From Streptomyces laurentii (lineage in GTDB: Bacteria; Actinomycetota; Actinomycetes; Streptomycetales; Streptomycetaceae): a stretch of 64,000 nt of DNA. Shown here piece after piece: positions 16,038-25,413 of the stretch (its first letter is position 1; every line of letters begins with the position of its first letter). Position numbers and translations under genes: made by a program. The notes under the pieces are model-generated. The model did not search any database. It had not been told where the DNA came from and saw only the letters and a program-made list of their open reading frames with translations. Location of the stretch: NCBI GenBank assembly GCA_002355495.1, contig AP017424.1, positions 5,025,501 through 5,089,500 on the forward strand, read 5' to 3'.

Positions 16038-16750
16038 CCAGTCCGCCTCCGCCCCCGTCCCCGTTCTCGCCGCCGCCCTCGCACCCCGCCCGGGTGCTGA
16101 TCTGCGACGACCAGGAACTGATCCGGATGGGGCTGCGCATGGTCGTCGACAGCCAGCCCGACCTCACGGTGGTGGGCGAGGCCGCCGACGGCGACGCGGC
16201 CGTCGCGGCGGTGGCCGCCTTGCGGCCGGACCTCGTCCTGATGGACGTCCGGATGCCCGGCAGGGACGGGATCGCCGCGACCGAGCAGCTGTGCGCGCGG
16301 CCCGACCCGCCCCGGATCCTCGTTGTCACGACCTTCGACCTCGACGCGTACGCGTACGGGGCGCTGCGGGCCGGCGCGAACGGCTTCCTCGTCAAGGACG
16401 CCCCCGCCGAGGAGATCCTGGTGACCGTCCGCGCGGTCCTGCGCGGCGAGGTCATGGTGGGGCCCGCGCTGACCCGGCGGCTGGTCGAGCGCTTCGTCCG
16501 GCACTCCGCCGGGGCCGCGGCCACGCCCGCCCGGCGCGACCGGCTCGCGGCGCTCACCGAACGGGAACGGGACGTCCTCGCCCTGGTCGCGCGGGGGCTG
16601 TCCAACGGCGAGATCGCCGGCCGGCTCTTCGTCGGGGAGACGACGGTCAAGACCCACCTCGGCCGCGTCCTGACGAAACTCGGGCTCCGGGACCGCGTCC
16701 ACGCGGTGATCTTCGCGTACGAGAGCGGGCTGGTACGGGTCGGGGACTGA
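16034..16750 (+). CDS. NarL/LuxR-family response regulator
   Basis: 238 residues. The receiver domain has the acidic pair D25-D26 and the phosphorylation site D71 in LVLMDVRMPGRDG; the conserved Lys is in FLVKDAP. A C-terminal LuxR HTH follows (LTERERDVLALVARGLSN, then TTVKTHLGRVLTKLG). A Pro/Ser-rich stretch of 18 residues precedes the receiver, which is unusual and may simply be a late in-frame start; V21 begins the fold. Cognate to the kinase just upstream through ATGA coupling. The ABC exporter operon that follows lies on the other strand and is a possible target. Confidence 0.93.
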   Translation: MTSPPPPPSPFSPPPSHPARVLICDDQELIRMGLRMVVDSQPDLTVVGEAADGDAAVAAVAALRPDLVLMDVRMPGRDGIAATEQLCARPDPPRILVVTTFDLDAYAYGALRAGANGFLVKDAPAEEILVTVRAVLRGEVMVGPALTRRLVERFVRHSAGAAATPARRDRLAALTERERDVLALVARGLSNGEIAGRLFVGETTVKTHLGRVLTKLGLRDRVHAVIFAYESGLVRVGD

Positions 16751-16799
16751 GCGACGCCCCCCGACGCCCCTCAGCGCCCGTTCCGCCCAGCCCGTGTCA

Positions 16800-16839
16800 G
16801 GTCACGCGGTCACACGGTCACACGGTCACGCGCTCACTC
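16800..16839. repeat. 8-bp tandem repeat at the end of the ABC permease gene
   Basis: Five units of GGTCACAC/GC (16800-16839). The last overlaps the permease stop codon. Read on the minus strand each unit supplies TGA, giving stops in all three frames after the true one. Confidence 0.8.
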
Positions 16840-19296
16840 GGTCCGCAGCCCGTCGGCCCGCATCAGCCGCCACAGCACCGGCAGGCTCAGCAGCGTGACC
16901 AGCGCGATCAGCCCCGCCCCGACCCCGGCGACGGGCAGGAACACGAACCAGTCCTCGACCTGCTTGCCGATCATCCGCAGCAGTACGAGGCCGAGCCCGA
17001 GCCCGCCGATCACGGACAGGGCGAGGCCGAGCGCGATCGGCACGGCCGTCTGCCACAGCACCGACCAGCCGAGGGTGGCCCGCCGGGTGCCGAAGGCGAC
17101 CAGGGTGGACAACAGCCGCTTGCGGTCGCGCAGTTGCTCCAGGGTGGTGACCAGGAGCGAGACGGCGACCAGCAACATGGTGAGGGTGGCGCCGACCAGG
17201 ATGCCGGTGCGGACGCTGCTGAACTGCGCGTCACGCTCGACGTCCTGCAGGGTCCGCACGCGGGTCGTCGGATCGAGCCCGGCGACCGTGTTGCGCACGT
17301 ACTCCTCCGCGTCCTTCACCGCCGGGTCGATCTGCACCATGGCTCCGGCCCGGGGACCGTCGAGCCGGGTGGCGTCGAGCGCCTTCGGGGTGGCGAGCAC
17401 GCCGAACTGGAACTGACCCATGGGATCGCGCCGGGAGTCCACGGTGCGCGCCGAGTCCGGGACGCGCCAGGTCGGCAGCGCCCCGTCCTTGTGCGTCATC
17501 GGGTCGCGCAGCGCGACGGTCGCGCCGGGCTTGGCGGTCTTCGTGACCCAGTCGTCCTCCGGGCCCTCCTTGCCGTGGGCGAGGGCGATGAAGACGTCGC
17601 CGTCGGTGCAGGACGGCAGCTTGGCGAGCTCCCGCAGGGAGGCGCAGTCGCCGACCGAGACGGAGGTGATGGGCCCGAAGTCCATGCCCTTGTCGGGCCG
17701 GCCGGGCCGCCACAGGCTGGACTCGATGGTGCCGATGACCCCGCCGACGCCCCGGGTGCCGGTGAGGGCGGTGATGGCGCGGCGCGCCTCGTCGCCGTTC
17801 GTCGCACTGACCGTGGTCTGGAGCTGGGCGCGCGCCGTGTCCATGTTGGTGGGCCGCATGAAGTCGTTCTGGATGGCCTGGAACAGCATCTGGAGCGCGA
17901 TCGCCCCGGCCGCCGCCGCGACGATGCCGCTGACCGTACGGGCCGCGGTGCCGCTGCTGAGCTGGAGCCGGCGGGTGGCCAGCTGCCAGGCGACCGGGCC
18001 GCCGTGCAGCCGTTTCACCAGGGCTTCCACCAGCCAGGGCAGCAGCGTGGTGAGCCCGATGAGGACGAGTGTGGCGCCGGTGGTGACGCCCGCGGTGTGC
18101 AGGGTGTCCTCGCCGGCGTCGACGCCGCGGAGGCTCGCTACGAGCACGCCGGCGCCGGCCAGGAGGAGCAGCAGCCGCCACAGCAGCCGGCGCGGCCGGG
18201 GCGTCGCGGTACGGACGACGCCGAGCGGTTCGATGGCGACGCCGCGCAGCGCGAACAGGCTGACCACGACGGCCGCGACGGGTATGGCGGCGACGATCAG
18301 GACGGCGAGCCAGGGCACCGGGAGGACGTCCGACGGGAAGGCGTTGACGTCCCAGATCTCGAAGGTGCCCGCGAACTGCCGGCCCACCGCGAAGAAGCCG
18401 ACGCCGGCCGCGAGCCCGAGCAGCGCGCCCGCGAGCGACTCGCCGGCCGCGATCCGGCGGGTCATGGCGGTGTCCGCGCCGACCAGGCGGAGCGCGGCGA
18501 GCCGCCGGTCGCGCTGCTCGCCGCCGAAGCGGACGGCGGTCGCGACGAAGACGAGGACCGGGAGGAGCAGGACGACGCAGGCCATGACGACGAGCAGGAG
18601 CAGGACCGCGTTCATCGGCTCCCCGGGCACCGACCAGCCGTACGTCCGGCCGCGGCCGTCGTAGTTGTCGGTGGTGAGGAAGTCCGCGCCCGCGACGTAG
18701 CGCAGTTCGGCGGGGCCGATCAGTCCCGCCTGGCCGATCGTGCCGGCGACCTTGTACGGCAGGCGTTTCTTGAGCAGCGCGCCCTCGGGGGAGGCGAGCA
18801 GCTCGCCGAGGGCGGGGGAGACCAGCATCGTGCCGTTCGCGGGGACGCGGTCGGAGCCCGGCGGCACGGCGGCCTTCGGGCCTTCGGGGCGCAGCAGCAG
18901 TCCGGTGACGGTGTCGCCGCGGTAGAGGGTGTCGGTACGGAGATAGAGGAACGTGTCCGGACCGGGCTTGGCGACCTCGTAGCTGGCGTCGGGCTGCCGC
19001 TCGGACTCCCGTACCTCGCGCTGGAACAGCATGCTCGGCAGCGACGCGGCGATCAGCAGCAGGGCCACGCCGAGGCCGACGCCGACCGCGGTCAGTACGG
19101 TGCGGAGCCAGCCGCGGCGCCCGCCGGTGACGGCGAAGCGGGTGCCGAGCGCCAGGTCGCGGGCCCAGACCCGGGGGCCGGAGCCCGGGACGCGGCGCCC
19201 CTCGCCGGCGGCTGCGGGATCGGCCGTACGGTCGTCGTGGTCGCCGTGGGCTTCGGGGTCCTCGTGTTTCTCGCGGTCCTCGCTCAGGACGCTCAT
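16834..19296 (-). CDS. FtsX-like ABC transporter permease (MacB/LolC type)
   Basis: 820 residues with the double-FtsX architecture: an N-terminal helix after a 60-residue charged tail (LRTVLTAVGVGLGVALLLIAA), a large extracellular domain, three helices (near NAVLLLLVVMACVVLL and following), a second set starting at LLWRLLLLLAGAGVL, another extracellular domain with two cysteines, and three last helices ending in LPVLWRLMRADGL. Such permeases act as mechanotransmission exporters for lipids, antibiotics or peptides, or control cell-wall enzymes. The ATG at 19296 overlaps the ATPase stop by 4 bp. A tandem repeat lies at the stop codon. Confidence 0.88.
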   Translation of the reverse strand: MSVLSEDREKHEDPEAHGDHDDRTADPAAAGEGRRVPGSGPRVWARDLALGTRFAVTGGRRGWLRTVLTAVGVGLGVALLLIAASLPSMLFQREVRESERQPDASYEVAKPGPDTFLYLRTDTLYRGDTVTGLLLRPEGPKAAVPPGSDRVPANGTMLVSPALGELLASPEGALLKKRLPYKVAGTIGQAGLIGPAELRYVAGADFLTTDNYDGRGRTYGWSVPGEPMNAVLLLLVVMACVVLLLPVLVFVATAVRFGGEQRDRRLAALRLVGADTAMTRRIAAGESLAGALLGLAAGVGFFAVGRQFAGTFEIWDVNAFPSDVLPVPWLAVLIVAAIPVAAVVVSLFALRGVAIEPLGVVRTATPRPRRLLWRLLLLLAGAGVLVASLRGVDAGEDTLHTAGVTTGATLVLIGLTTLLPWLVEALVKRLHGGPVAWQLATRRLQLSSGTAARTVSGIVAAAAGAIALQMLFQAIQNDFMRPTNMDTARAQLQTTVSATNGDEARRAITALTGTRGVGGVIGTIESSLWRPGRPDKGMDFGPITSVSVGDCASLRELAKLPSCTDGDVFIALAHGKEGPEDDWVTKTAKPGATVALRDPMTHKDGALPTWRVPDSARTVDSRRDPMGQFQFGVLATPKALDATRLDGPRAGAMVQIDPAVKDAEEYVRNTVAGLDPTTRVRTLQDVERDAQFSSVRTGILVGATLTMLLVAVSLLVTTLEQLRDRKRLLSTLVAFGTRRATLGWSVLWQTAVPIALGLALSVIGGLGLGLVLLRMIGKQVEDWFVFLPVAGVGAGLIALVTLLSLPVLWRLMRADGLRTE

Positions 19297-19976
19297 GCCG
19301 CCCACTCCGTGTCCCGTACGGAGCCGTCGCGGACCACGATCTCGCGGTCGGAGTACGCGGCGACCCGGGCCTCGTGGGTGACCAGGACGACGGCGGCGCC
19401 GGTGTCCCGGGAGGCGTCGGTGAGCAGCGCCATGACCCGCTCGCCGTTGAGCGAGTCGAGCGCGCCGGTCGGCTCGTCGGCGAAGATCACGCGCGGGGCG
19501 GTGACGAGCGCGCGGGCCACGGCGACCCGCTGGCCCTGGCCGCCGGATATCTCGCCGGGGCGCTTGCCGGCCACGTCCTCGACCTCGAGCCGGGCCAGCC
19601 ACTCCCGGGCCCGCAGCTCGGCCTCCTTGCGCCGCGTGCCGTTCAGGCGCAGCGGCAGGGCGACGTTCTCCACGCAGGTCAGCTCGGGCACGAGCTGGCC
19701 GAACTGGAAGACGAAGCCGAAGTCGGAGCGGCGCAGGGCGCTGCGCTGCGCGTCGCTCATGGCGGTCAGCTCGCGACCGTCGTAATGGATGGTGCCGCCG
19801 TCGGGGCGGACGATGCCGGCCAGGCAGTGCAGCAGGGTGGACTTGCCGGAGCCGGAGGGGCCCATCACGGCGACGACCTCCCCGGCGCGCAGCGAGAAGT
19901 CGGCGCCGGCGAGGGCCGGGGTCGGGCCGTACGCCTTGTCGATCCCGCGGGCGGAGAGCAGGGGCGCGTCGGTCAT
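19293..19976 (-). CDS. ABC transporter ATP-binding protein (MacB/LolD type)
   Basis: 227 residues, a complete nucleotide-binding domain: Walker A GPSGSGKSTLL, Q-loop in FVFQFGQLVPELT, a signature ISGGQGQR (SGGQ with Q in place of the more common SGGQQQR continuation), Walker B RVIFADEPTGALD and switch His in VTHEARV. It pairs with the FtsX-like permease downstream, and its own start overlaps the PadR stop by 4 bp. The three genes therefore form one translationally coupled operon. The family couples ATP hydrolysis to export rather than uptake. Confidence 0.92.
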   Translation of the reverse strand: MTDAPLLSARGIDKAYGPTPALAGADFSLRAGEVVAVMGPSGSGKSTLLHCLAGIVRPDGGTIHYDGRELTAMSDAQRSALRRSDFGFVFQFGQLVPELTCVENVALPLRLNGTRRKEAELRAREWLARLEVEDVAGKRPGEISGGQGQRVAVARALVTAPRVIFADEPTGALDSLNGERVMALLTDASRDTGAAVVLVTHEARVAAYSDREIVVRDGSVRDTEWAA

Positions 19977-20497
19977 CGGCGGATCTCCTCGGCGAGCCGG
20001 CCGAGCCGGGCGGCGGTCAGTTCCAGCCAGCGCAGATCGGCTTCCAGATGGAACAGAGCGTGGTCGCAGATCAGCTGGTCGGCCAGGTCGCCGTCCTTCT
20101 TGCGGCGGGTGAGCTCGCGCATCAGGCGCAGGTGCTCGGCGCGCTGCACGTCCAGGATCTCGGCGGCGCCGCGGCCGGTCAGGAGGGCGAGGACGACCTT
20201 GGTGTAGAGCGTGGACTGGAGGTACGGCTCGGGCTTCTCGGGCGTCGCGAGCCACTGCTCGACGTCCGTGATGCCGGCTTCGGTGATGGCGTACCGCTTG
20301 CGTTCGGGGCCGCCGCCGGACTCGATGCCGTCGACCTCCACGAGGCCGTTCTTCAGCAGCCGGGACATGGTCGAGTAGACCTGTCCGTAGTGCAGGGGAC
20401 GGTCGTGGCCGAAGCGCTCGTCGAAGGCGCGCTTGAGGTCGTAACCGTGGCGCGGACCGGACTCCAGGAGCCCGAGAAGGGTGTGACCGATGGACAT
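19973..20497 (-). CDS. PadR-family transcriptional regulator
   Basis: 174 residues. The N-terminal winged helix (MSIGHTLLGLLESGPRHGYDL, then HYGQVYSTMSRLLKNGLVE) and the RKRYAITEAG wing are typical of PadR; the C-terminal half is the Vir_act_alpha_C helical dimerisation domain. PadR proteins usually repress adjacent exporters or detoxification genes and are released by small phenolic or toxic ligands. First gene of the coupled PadR-ATPase-permease operon. I take ATG 20497, where homology begins; the frame is open upstream over the promoter. Confidence 0.9.
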   Translation of the reverse strand: MSIGHTLLGLLESGPRHGYDLKRAFDERFGHDRPLHYGQVYSTMSRLLKNGLVEVDGIESGGGPERKRYAITEAGITDVEQWLATPEKPEPYLQSTLYTKVVLALLTGRGAAEILDVQRAEHLRLMRELTRRKKDGDLADQLICDHALFHLEADLRWLELTAARLGRLAEEIRR

Positions 20498-20505
20498 GTT
20501 CGTCA

Positions 20506-20526
20506 CTGTACAGGGGGTGTATACAC
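20506..20526. promoter_or_regulatory. Double palindrome before padR, likely autoregulatory operator
   Basis: CTGTACAG (20506-20513) and GTGTATACAC (20517-20526) are both perfect palindromes, three bases apart, 9-29 bp before the padR start. PadR operators are short TGT/ACA dyads, so self-binding is likely. Function inferred. Confidence 0.5.
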
Positions 20527-20771
20527 GCAATGCATAGTGGCCGGTTCCCTCCACCCGAAGGGGGTACCGCCGAGCCCGCCCTCGCTCGTACGCGTGATCG
20601 ATAGAGGTTTGTGAGCGGAGGCACACAACCATCCCGACGTCTGGAGCGTCGGTTCCGTCAGGGGTGGGTGCTGATTCTCACGCCCGGAAAAGCCGGATCG
20701 ATCGCCCTTTGTCGTATTGGGCGGTGTTAGCTTTCTGAGCTGATTCGACGACGAGCGGAGCGAACGAGGAC

Positions 20772-22991
20772 ATGGGCCAAAGCACGAGCACAGGCGGCAA
20801 GAGCCGCATACGCCGCCTGTTCACCTGGAAGAAGCTCCTGGGCACCTTCCTCGTGACCTGCCTGCTTGTCCTGGGCGCGTGCTACGTGCTCTATCTGATG
20901 GTCCCGGTCCCCACCGCCAACGCGGACGCGACGCTCCAGAGCAACGTCTACAAGTACTCCAACGGCAAGGTCCTGGCCCGCACGGGCAAGGTCAACCGGG
21001 AGATCGTGGGCCTCGACAAGGTCCCGCTCCCCGTCCAGCGGACGTTCGTCGCGGCCGAGAACAAGTCGTTCTACGACGACAACGGCGTCGACATCATGGG
21101 CACCGCCCGCGCCGCCTGGAACACCGTCAGCGGCAAGGGCAAGCAGGGTGGATCGACGATCACCCAGCAGTACGTCAAGAACTACTACCTGAGCCAGGAC
21201 CAGACGGCCACGCGCAAGCTCAAGGAAATGGTCATCGCCATCAAGGTCGACCAGCGCATGGGCAAGAGCGAGATCCTGGCCGGCTACATCAACACCAGCT
21301 ACTACGGCCGCAACGCCTACGGCATCCAGGCCGCCGCCCAGGCGTACTACGGCGTCGACGCGAGCCAGCTGACCGTCGCCCAGGGCGCGTACCTCGCCGC
21401 CGTCCTCCAGGCCCCCAGCCAGTACGACTGGGCCATCGCCGGGCCGAAGGGCCGCGAGGCCGTCGAGAACCGCTGGAACTACGTCCTCAACAACATGGTC
21501 GGCGAGGGCTGGCTGGACGCCACGACCCGGGACGGCCTGAAGTTCCCGGTCCCGCAGAAGCCCAAGCCCCCGAAGGGCCTGAGCGGCCAGAGCGGTTACA
21601 TCGTCGAGGCCGCCAACCAGGAGCTCATGCGCCAGGGCGTCAGCGAGGAGGATCTGAAGGCCGGCGGCTGGACGATCACCCTCAACATCGACGAGAAGAA
21701 GCAGAAGTCCCTCGTCGCCGCGGTCGACAAGCAGCTGGAGTCCCAGCTCGACCGCGAGAACAGCAAGCGGGCCGCCACCGTCCAGGCCGGCGCCACCTCC
21801 GTCGACGCGAAGACCGGCGCGGTCGTCGCGATGTACGGCGGCATCGGCGCCACCGAGCACTGGACGAACAACGCCACCCGGCGCGACTACCAGCCCGCCT
21901 CGACGTACAAGCCGATCGTGCTCGCCTCGGCCATCGACAACAACGCCGAGACCCAGGACGGCCGCAAGATCGGCCTGAACACGATCTACGACGGCACCAG
22001 CAAGCGCCCCGTCGTCGGCAGCGACATCCCGTTCAACCCGGAGAACGAGGACAACCAGAGCTACGGCCCGATCACCGTCCAGAAGGCCACCAACAGCTCG
22101 GTCAACTCGGTCTACGCCCAGATGATCGTCGACGTCGGCCCGGCCAAGACCAAGAAGACCGGCCTGGCCCTCGGCGTGAAGGACGGCGCCGACTTCGTCC
22201 CCACCCCGTCGCAGTCGCTCGGCGTCATGAACGCCTCGACCCTCGACATGGCGGGCGCCTACGCGACCCTCGCCCACCACGGCGTCAAGGTCACCCCGAG
22301 CCTGGTGAAGTCCGCCGAGCACAAGGACCGCACGGCCCGCCTGTCCGACCCGATCGGTGACCGGGTCATCAGCCGCGAGGCCGCCGACACCACCACCCGG
22401 GCCATGCAGGGCGTCGTCCAGGCCGGCTCCGGCGTCCGCGCCGCCGGCCCGTACCAGGCCGCCGGCAAGACCGGTACCTCCGAGAACAACCGCTCGGCCT
22501 GGTTCGTCGGCTACACCCCCGAGCTCGTCACCGCGGTCGGCCTGTTCGGCGAGGCCCCCGACGGCGGCAAGCAGCTCACCCTCACCGACGCGATCAACCC
22601 CGGCCGCGCCAACGGTGGCAAGCTCCCCGCCCAGATCTGGGGCGCCTACACCACCGCCGCGCTCGGCGGCGGCTCCAACGCGGCCTTCGACCTGGAGACG
22701 TTCGCCGGCTCCGGCGGCGGCTCCGGCGACGTCAGCCCGACGCCCAGCCGGACCACCGAGTCGCCCGACCCGACGACCAGCCCCAGCGACGAGCCGACCA
22801 CCCCGACCCCGCCGCCCACCTCGACGGCGACCACCCCGCCGGAGCCGCCGGACTCGACGGCGACCACCCCGGTGGAGCCGTCGACCGACCCGACGGTGCC
22901 GCCCGCGACGACCGGGCCGACGAACCCGGGCGGCCCGGGCAACGTCAAGCCCGGCAACCCCGGTACCAACAACCTCCTGCCGGCCGGATAG
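20772..22991 (+). CDS. Bifunctional class A penicillin-binding protein
   Basis: 739 residues. A cytoplasmic tail and one membrane anchor (residues 21-45) precede the GT51 transglycosylase (E96 in AAENKSFY, GGSTITQQYVKN at 127-138, then KSEILAGYINTSYYG). The transpeptidase has S377 in STYK, SVN at 443-445 and KTGTS at 566-570. In the first GT51 motif the usual E-D is E-N, a mild departure. The last 100 residues are a Thr/Pro/Ser-rich external tail common in streptomycete PBPs. The enzyme polymerises and cross-links peptidoglycan. ATG start follows GAACGAGGAC. A 20-bp hairpin follows. Confidence 0.93.
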   Translation: MGQSTSTGGKSRIRRLFTWKKLLGTFLVTCLLVLGACYVLYLMVPVPTANADATLQSNVYKYSNGKVLARTGKVNREIVGLDKVPLPVQRTFVAAENKSFYDDNGVDIMGTARAAWNTVSGKGKQGGSTITQQYVKNYYLSQDQTATRKLKEMVIAIKVDQRMGKSEILAGYINTSYYGRNAYGIQAAAQAYYGVDASQLTVAQGAYLAAVLQAPSQYDWAIAGPKGREAVENRWNYVLNNMVGEGWLDATTRDGLKFPVPQKPKPPKGLSGQSGYIVEAANQELMRQGVSEEDLKAGGWTITLNIDEKKQKSLVAAVDKQLESQLDRENSKRAATVQAGATSVDAKTGAVVAMYGGIGATEHWTNNATRRDYQPASTYKPIVLASAIDNNAETQDGRKIGLNTIYDGTSKRPVVGSDIPFNPENEDNQSYGPITVQKATNSSVNSVYAQMIVDVGPAKTKKTGLALGVKDGADFVPTPSQSLGVMNASTLDMAGAYATLAHHGVKVTPSLVKSAEHKDRTARLSDPIGDRVISREAADTTTRAMQGVVQAGSGVRAAGPYQAAGKTGTSENNRSAWFVGYTPELVTAVGLFGEAPDGGKQLTLTDAINPGRANGGKLPAQIWGAYTTAALGGGSNAAFDLETFAGSGGGSGDVSPTPSRTTESPDPTTSPSDEPTTPTPPPTSTATTPPEPPDSTATTPVEPSTDPTVPPATTGPTNPGGPGNVKPGNPGTNNLLPAG

Positions 22992-23022
22992 GCCCGGACA
23001 GGCCCGGACAGGCCCGGATAGG
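22989..23022 (+). repeat. 10-bp tandem repeat starting at the PBP stop codon
   Basis: TAGGCCCGGA-CAGGCCCGGA-CAGGCCCGGA-TAGGC. The first TAG is the gene's stop codon; the unit is then repeated three times and a second TAG appears. Confidence 0.8.
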
Positions 23023-23035
23023 CACCCCGCATACG

Positions 23036-23080
23036 AAAGGCGGCGGCCGGACCCTCACCAGGGTCCGGCCGCCGCCTTTT
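23036..23080. terminator. Strong bidirectional hairpin terminator
   Basis: Perfect 20-bp stem (23036-23055 with 23060-23079) with a 4-base loop. It starts AAAGG and ends CCTTTT, so it has a short U-tract in both directions, suiting the convergent PBP and phosphatase genes. Confidence 0.9.
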
Positions 23081-23150
23081 CAGCTGCCGCCGTTTTCACC
23101 CGGACGGGGGTACGCGGAGGAGTACGGCTCCGCGGTACCGCCGGCCGGCG

Positions 23151-25088
23151 TCAGCGGGTGGGCAGTTCGAACCACACCACCTTGCCGCCCGACAGACGCG
23201 TCGCGCCCCACCGGCGGGCCAGCCGGTTCACCAGGAACAGCCCCCGGCCGCCCTCGTCGGTGTCCCGTGCCCGCCGCTGCCGGGGCAGCTGCGGCGAGTC
23301 GTCGCCGACCTCGCAGCGCAGCACGTCGGTCCGCAGCAGCCGCAGTGTCACCGGCCGTTCCGCGTACCGCACGGCGTTCGTGACGACCTCGCTGACCAGC
23401 AGCTCGACCGAGTCGGTCAGCTCCTCCAGGCCCCAGCGGGTCAGCGCCCGCCGGGCGTGCCGCCGGGCCCGGCCCGGTGCCGAGTCCTCCGGCTCCAGGA
23501 ACCAGTACGCCACGTCGCTCGGCGCGATCCCGTCGAAGCGGGCCGCGAGCAGCGCGATGTCGTCGTCCCGGTCGCCCGGACCCAGCATGTCGAGCACGTC
23601 GTCGCACAGCGCCTCCAGCGGAGGCGCGTGGTCCGGCCCGGTGAGCTGCGCCGTCGCCGCGAGGCGCTCCCGCAGCAGCTCGATGCCGCTCGACACGTCC
23701 CGCAGCCGCGACTCGACCAGACCGTCCGTGTACAGCAGCAGCGTGGCCCCGGCCGGCGCGTCCAGCTCCACCGCCTCGAAGTCCACCCCGCCCACGCCGA
23801 TCGGCGCGCCCGAGGGCACCCGCAGGACCTCCGCCTGGCCGCCCAGGTGCAGCAGTATGGGCGGCGGATGCCCCGCGTTGGCGATGGTGATCCGGTGCGC
23901 GACCGGGTCGTACACCGCGTACATGCACGTCGCCATGCGGTTCTCGCCGAGCCGCTGCGCCTGCTCGTCCAGGTGGTGCAGCACCTCCTGCGGCGGCAGG
24001 TCGAGCCCGGCGAGGGTCTGCGCCGTGGTCCGCAGCTGGCCCATGATCGCCGCCGACGTCATGGAATGGCCCATGACGTCGCCCACGACCAGCGCCACCC
24101 GGCTGCCGGGCAGCGGGATCGCGTCGTACCAGTCGCCGCCGACCCGCGCCGTCTCGGCCGCCGGAAGGTAGCGCGAGGCGAGCCGTACGCCGGTCGGCTG
24201 CGGCAGCGAGTCCGGCAGCATGGTGCGCTGGAGCTCGTCCGCGATGTACGCCTCCCGCCCGTACAGCACCGCCTTGTCGATGCCGAGCGCCGTGTGCGTC
24301 GCCAGCTGCGCCGCGACGAGCAGGTCGTTCGGCTCGAAACCGGCCCGCTCCGGGCGTCGCAGGAACACGGCGGCACCGATCACCCGGCGCCGCCCGCGCA
24401 GCGGCGCGAGGATGGCCCGCTGACCGCCGGGCAGCGGATGGTCCGGGCCGAGGAGTTCGGGCAGCGCGGTTCTGGCCGCGTCCGTGTCGCCGGACACCGG
24501 CCGTACCCCGCGCAGCACTTCGGCGAGCGCGCCGCCGGAGCGGACCTCGCACAGCTCCGCCGCGGGCGTCGGGTCCGGGTCGGGGACCAGGACCAGCTCC
24601 TCGCCTTCCAGATCCGTTAACCGCAGCCGGTCCGTGCGCCGCAGCCGCAACACGAACGGCTCGGCCGGCCGTTCGTCGCCGACCGGCAGCGGATCTCTCA
24701 GATAGACCAGGATCGCGTCGGAGAACGTCGGTACCGTCGCCCGGCACAGCCCGAGCACGATCTCGTCGAGATCGAGGCCGCGTGCGATGCGCCGCGTCGC
24801 GGCGCCCACGAACCGCAGCCGGTCGCCCTCGCGGCGCGCGCCGCCGCCGGCGGCACCGGCTCCGTCGGGGCCGGACCGGGAGCCGTCACCGGCGCCGCCG
24901 GGCGCGGGCACGGAAGCGGACACGGCGACGCCGGCCGCCGCGGCCGCCGTCGCGCTCGACACCGCACTCTGCGCGACGCCGTGCGCCGCGCCCTGCCCCG
25001 GTGCCGTCTCCTGGCGGGGGCGGGTGCGTTCCTGCGGCCGTTCGGCCATCGCCTTGCGGCCTTCGTGGGAGGTGGGATGCTCCGTCAC
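23151..25088 (-). CDS. GAF-SpoIIE phosphatase-HATPase signalling protein
   Basis: 645 residues. A disordered Ala/Gly-rich N-terminus (to about 85) is followed by a GAF domain (about 95-290), a SpoIIE/PP2C phosphatase (metal ligands in GGDWYDAIPLPG and LVVGDVMGHS, later DDDIALL) and a C-terminal HATPase_c_2 domain (ELLVSEVVTNAVRYA, DEGGRGLFLVN). This layout combines anti-sigma-factor kinase and anti-anti-sigma phosphatase modules, so it should act in a partner-switching pathway controlling stress or developmental sigma factors. No STAS-domain partner is adjacent. Start taken at GTG 25088; an ATG 36 bp further in (25052) is a fair alternative. Confidence 0.88.
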   Translation of the reverse strand: MTEHPTSHEGRKAMAERPQERTRPRQETAPGQGAAHGVAQSAVSSATAAAAAGVAVSASVPAPGGAGDGSRSGPDGAGAAGGGARREGDRLRFVGAATRRIARGLDLDEIVLGLCRATVPTFSDAILVYLRDPLPVGDERPAEPFVLRLRRTDRLRLTDLEGEELVLVPDPDPTPAAELCEVRSGGALAEVLRGVRPVSGDTDAARTALPELLGPDHPLPGGQRAILAPLRGRRRVIGAAVFLRRPERAGFEPNDLLVAAQLATHTALGIDKAVLYGREAYIADELQRTMLPDSLPQPTGVRLASRYLPAAETARVGGDWYDAIPLPGSRVALVVGDVMGHSMTSAAIMGQLRTTAQTLAGLDLPPQEVLHHLDEQAQRLGENRMATCMYAVYDPVAHRITIANAGHPPPILLHLGGQAEVLRVPSGAPIGVGGVDFEAVELDAPAGATLLLYTDGLVESRLRDVSSGIELLRERLAATAQLTGPDHAPPLEALCDDVLDMLGPGDRDDDIALLAARFDGIAPSDVAYWFLEPEDSAPGRARRHARRALTRWGLEELTDSVELLVSEVVTNAVRYAERPVTLRLLRTDVLRCEVGDDSPQLPRQRRARDTDEGGRGLFLVNRLARRWGATRLSGGKVVWFELPTR

Positions 25089-25413
25089 GCCTGGGATTCC
25101 GTCCGTCCGGGCCGGTGGTGCGTTGCACGCGCTCTTCTCGCCGATGCCGCTCCATCGGCAGGGCTAAACCCCCGGCACGAGGTCGATGTGGGGAAGGCGG
25201 TGAGGGCACCCGCGCACGGCTTCGGCACTGCTCTCCCCCTCGGGTGGCCTTCATGGAGGACCGGTGGCCGGCCGACGGCCGGTCAGTGGTCCGGTACTGC
25301 TCGGTTCCTGCGGTGCTGCTCTTCGGTTTCGGTTCGTGACCGGGTCTGTGACGTGCGGTTCAGTCGCCGAAGGCCTGCGGAGGACGATCCTACGGTTGCC
25401 CCCCGGGTGCGCA
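25089..25413. other. Intergenic region, 325 bp
   Basis: Lies between two minus-strand genes. I see no coding frame with homology-like content, no strong hairpin and no clear promoter motif. Presumably it holds the promoter of the SpoIIE phosphatase gene. Confidence 0.5.
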
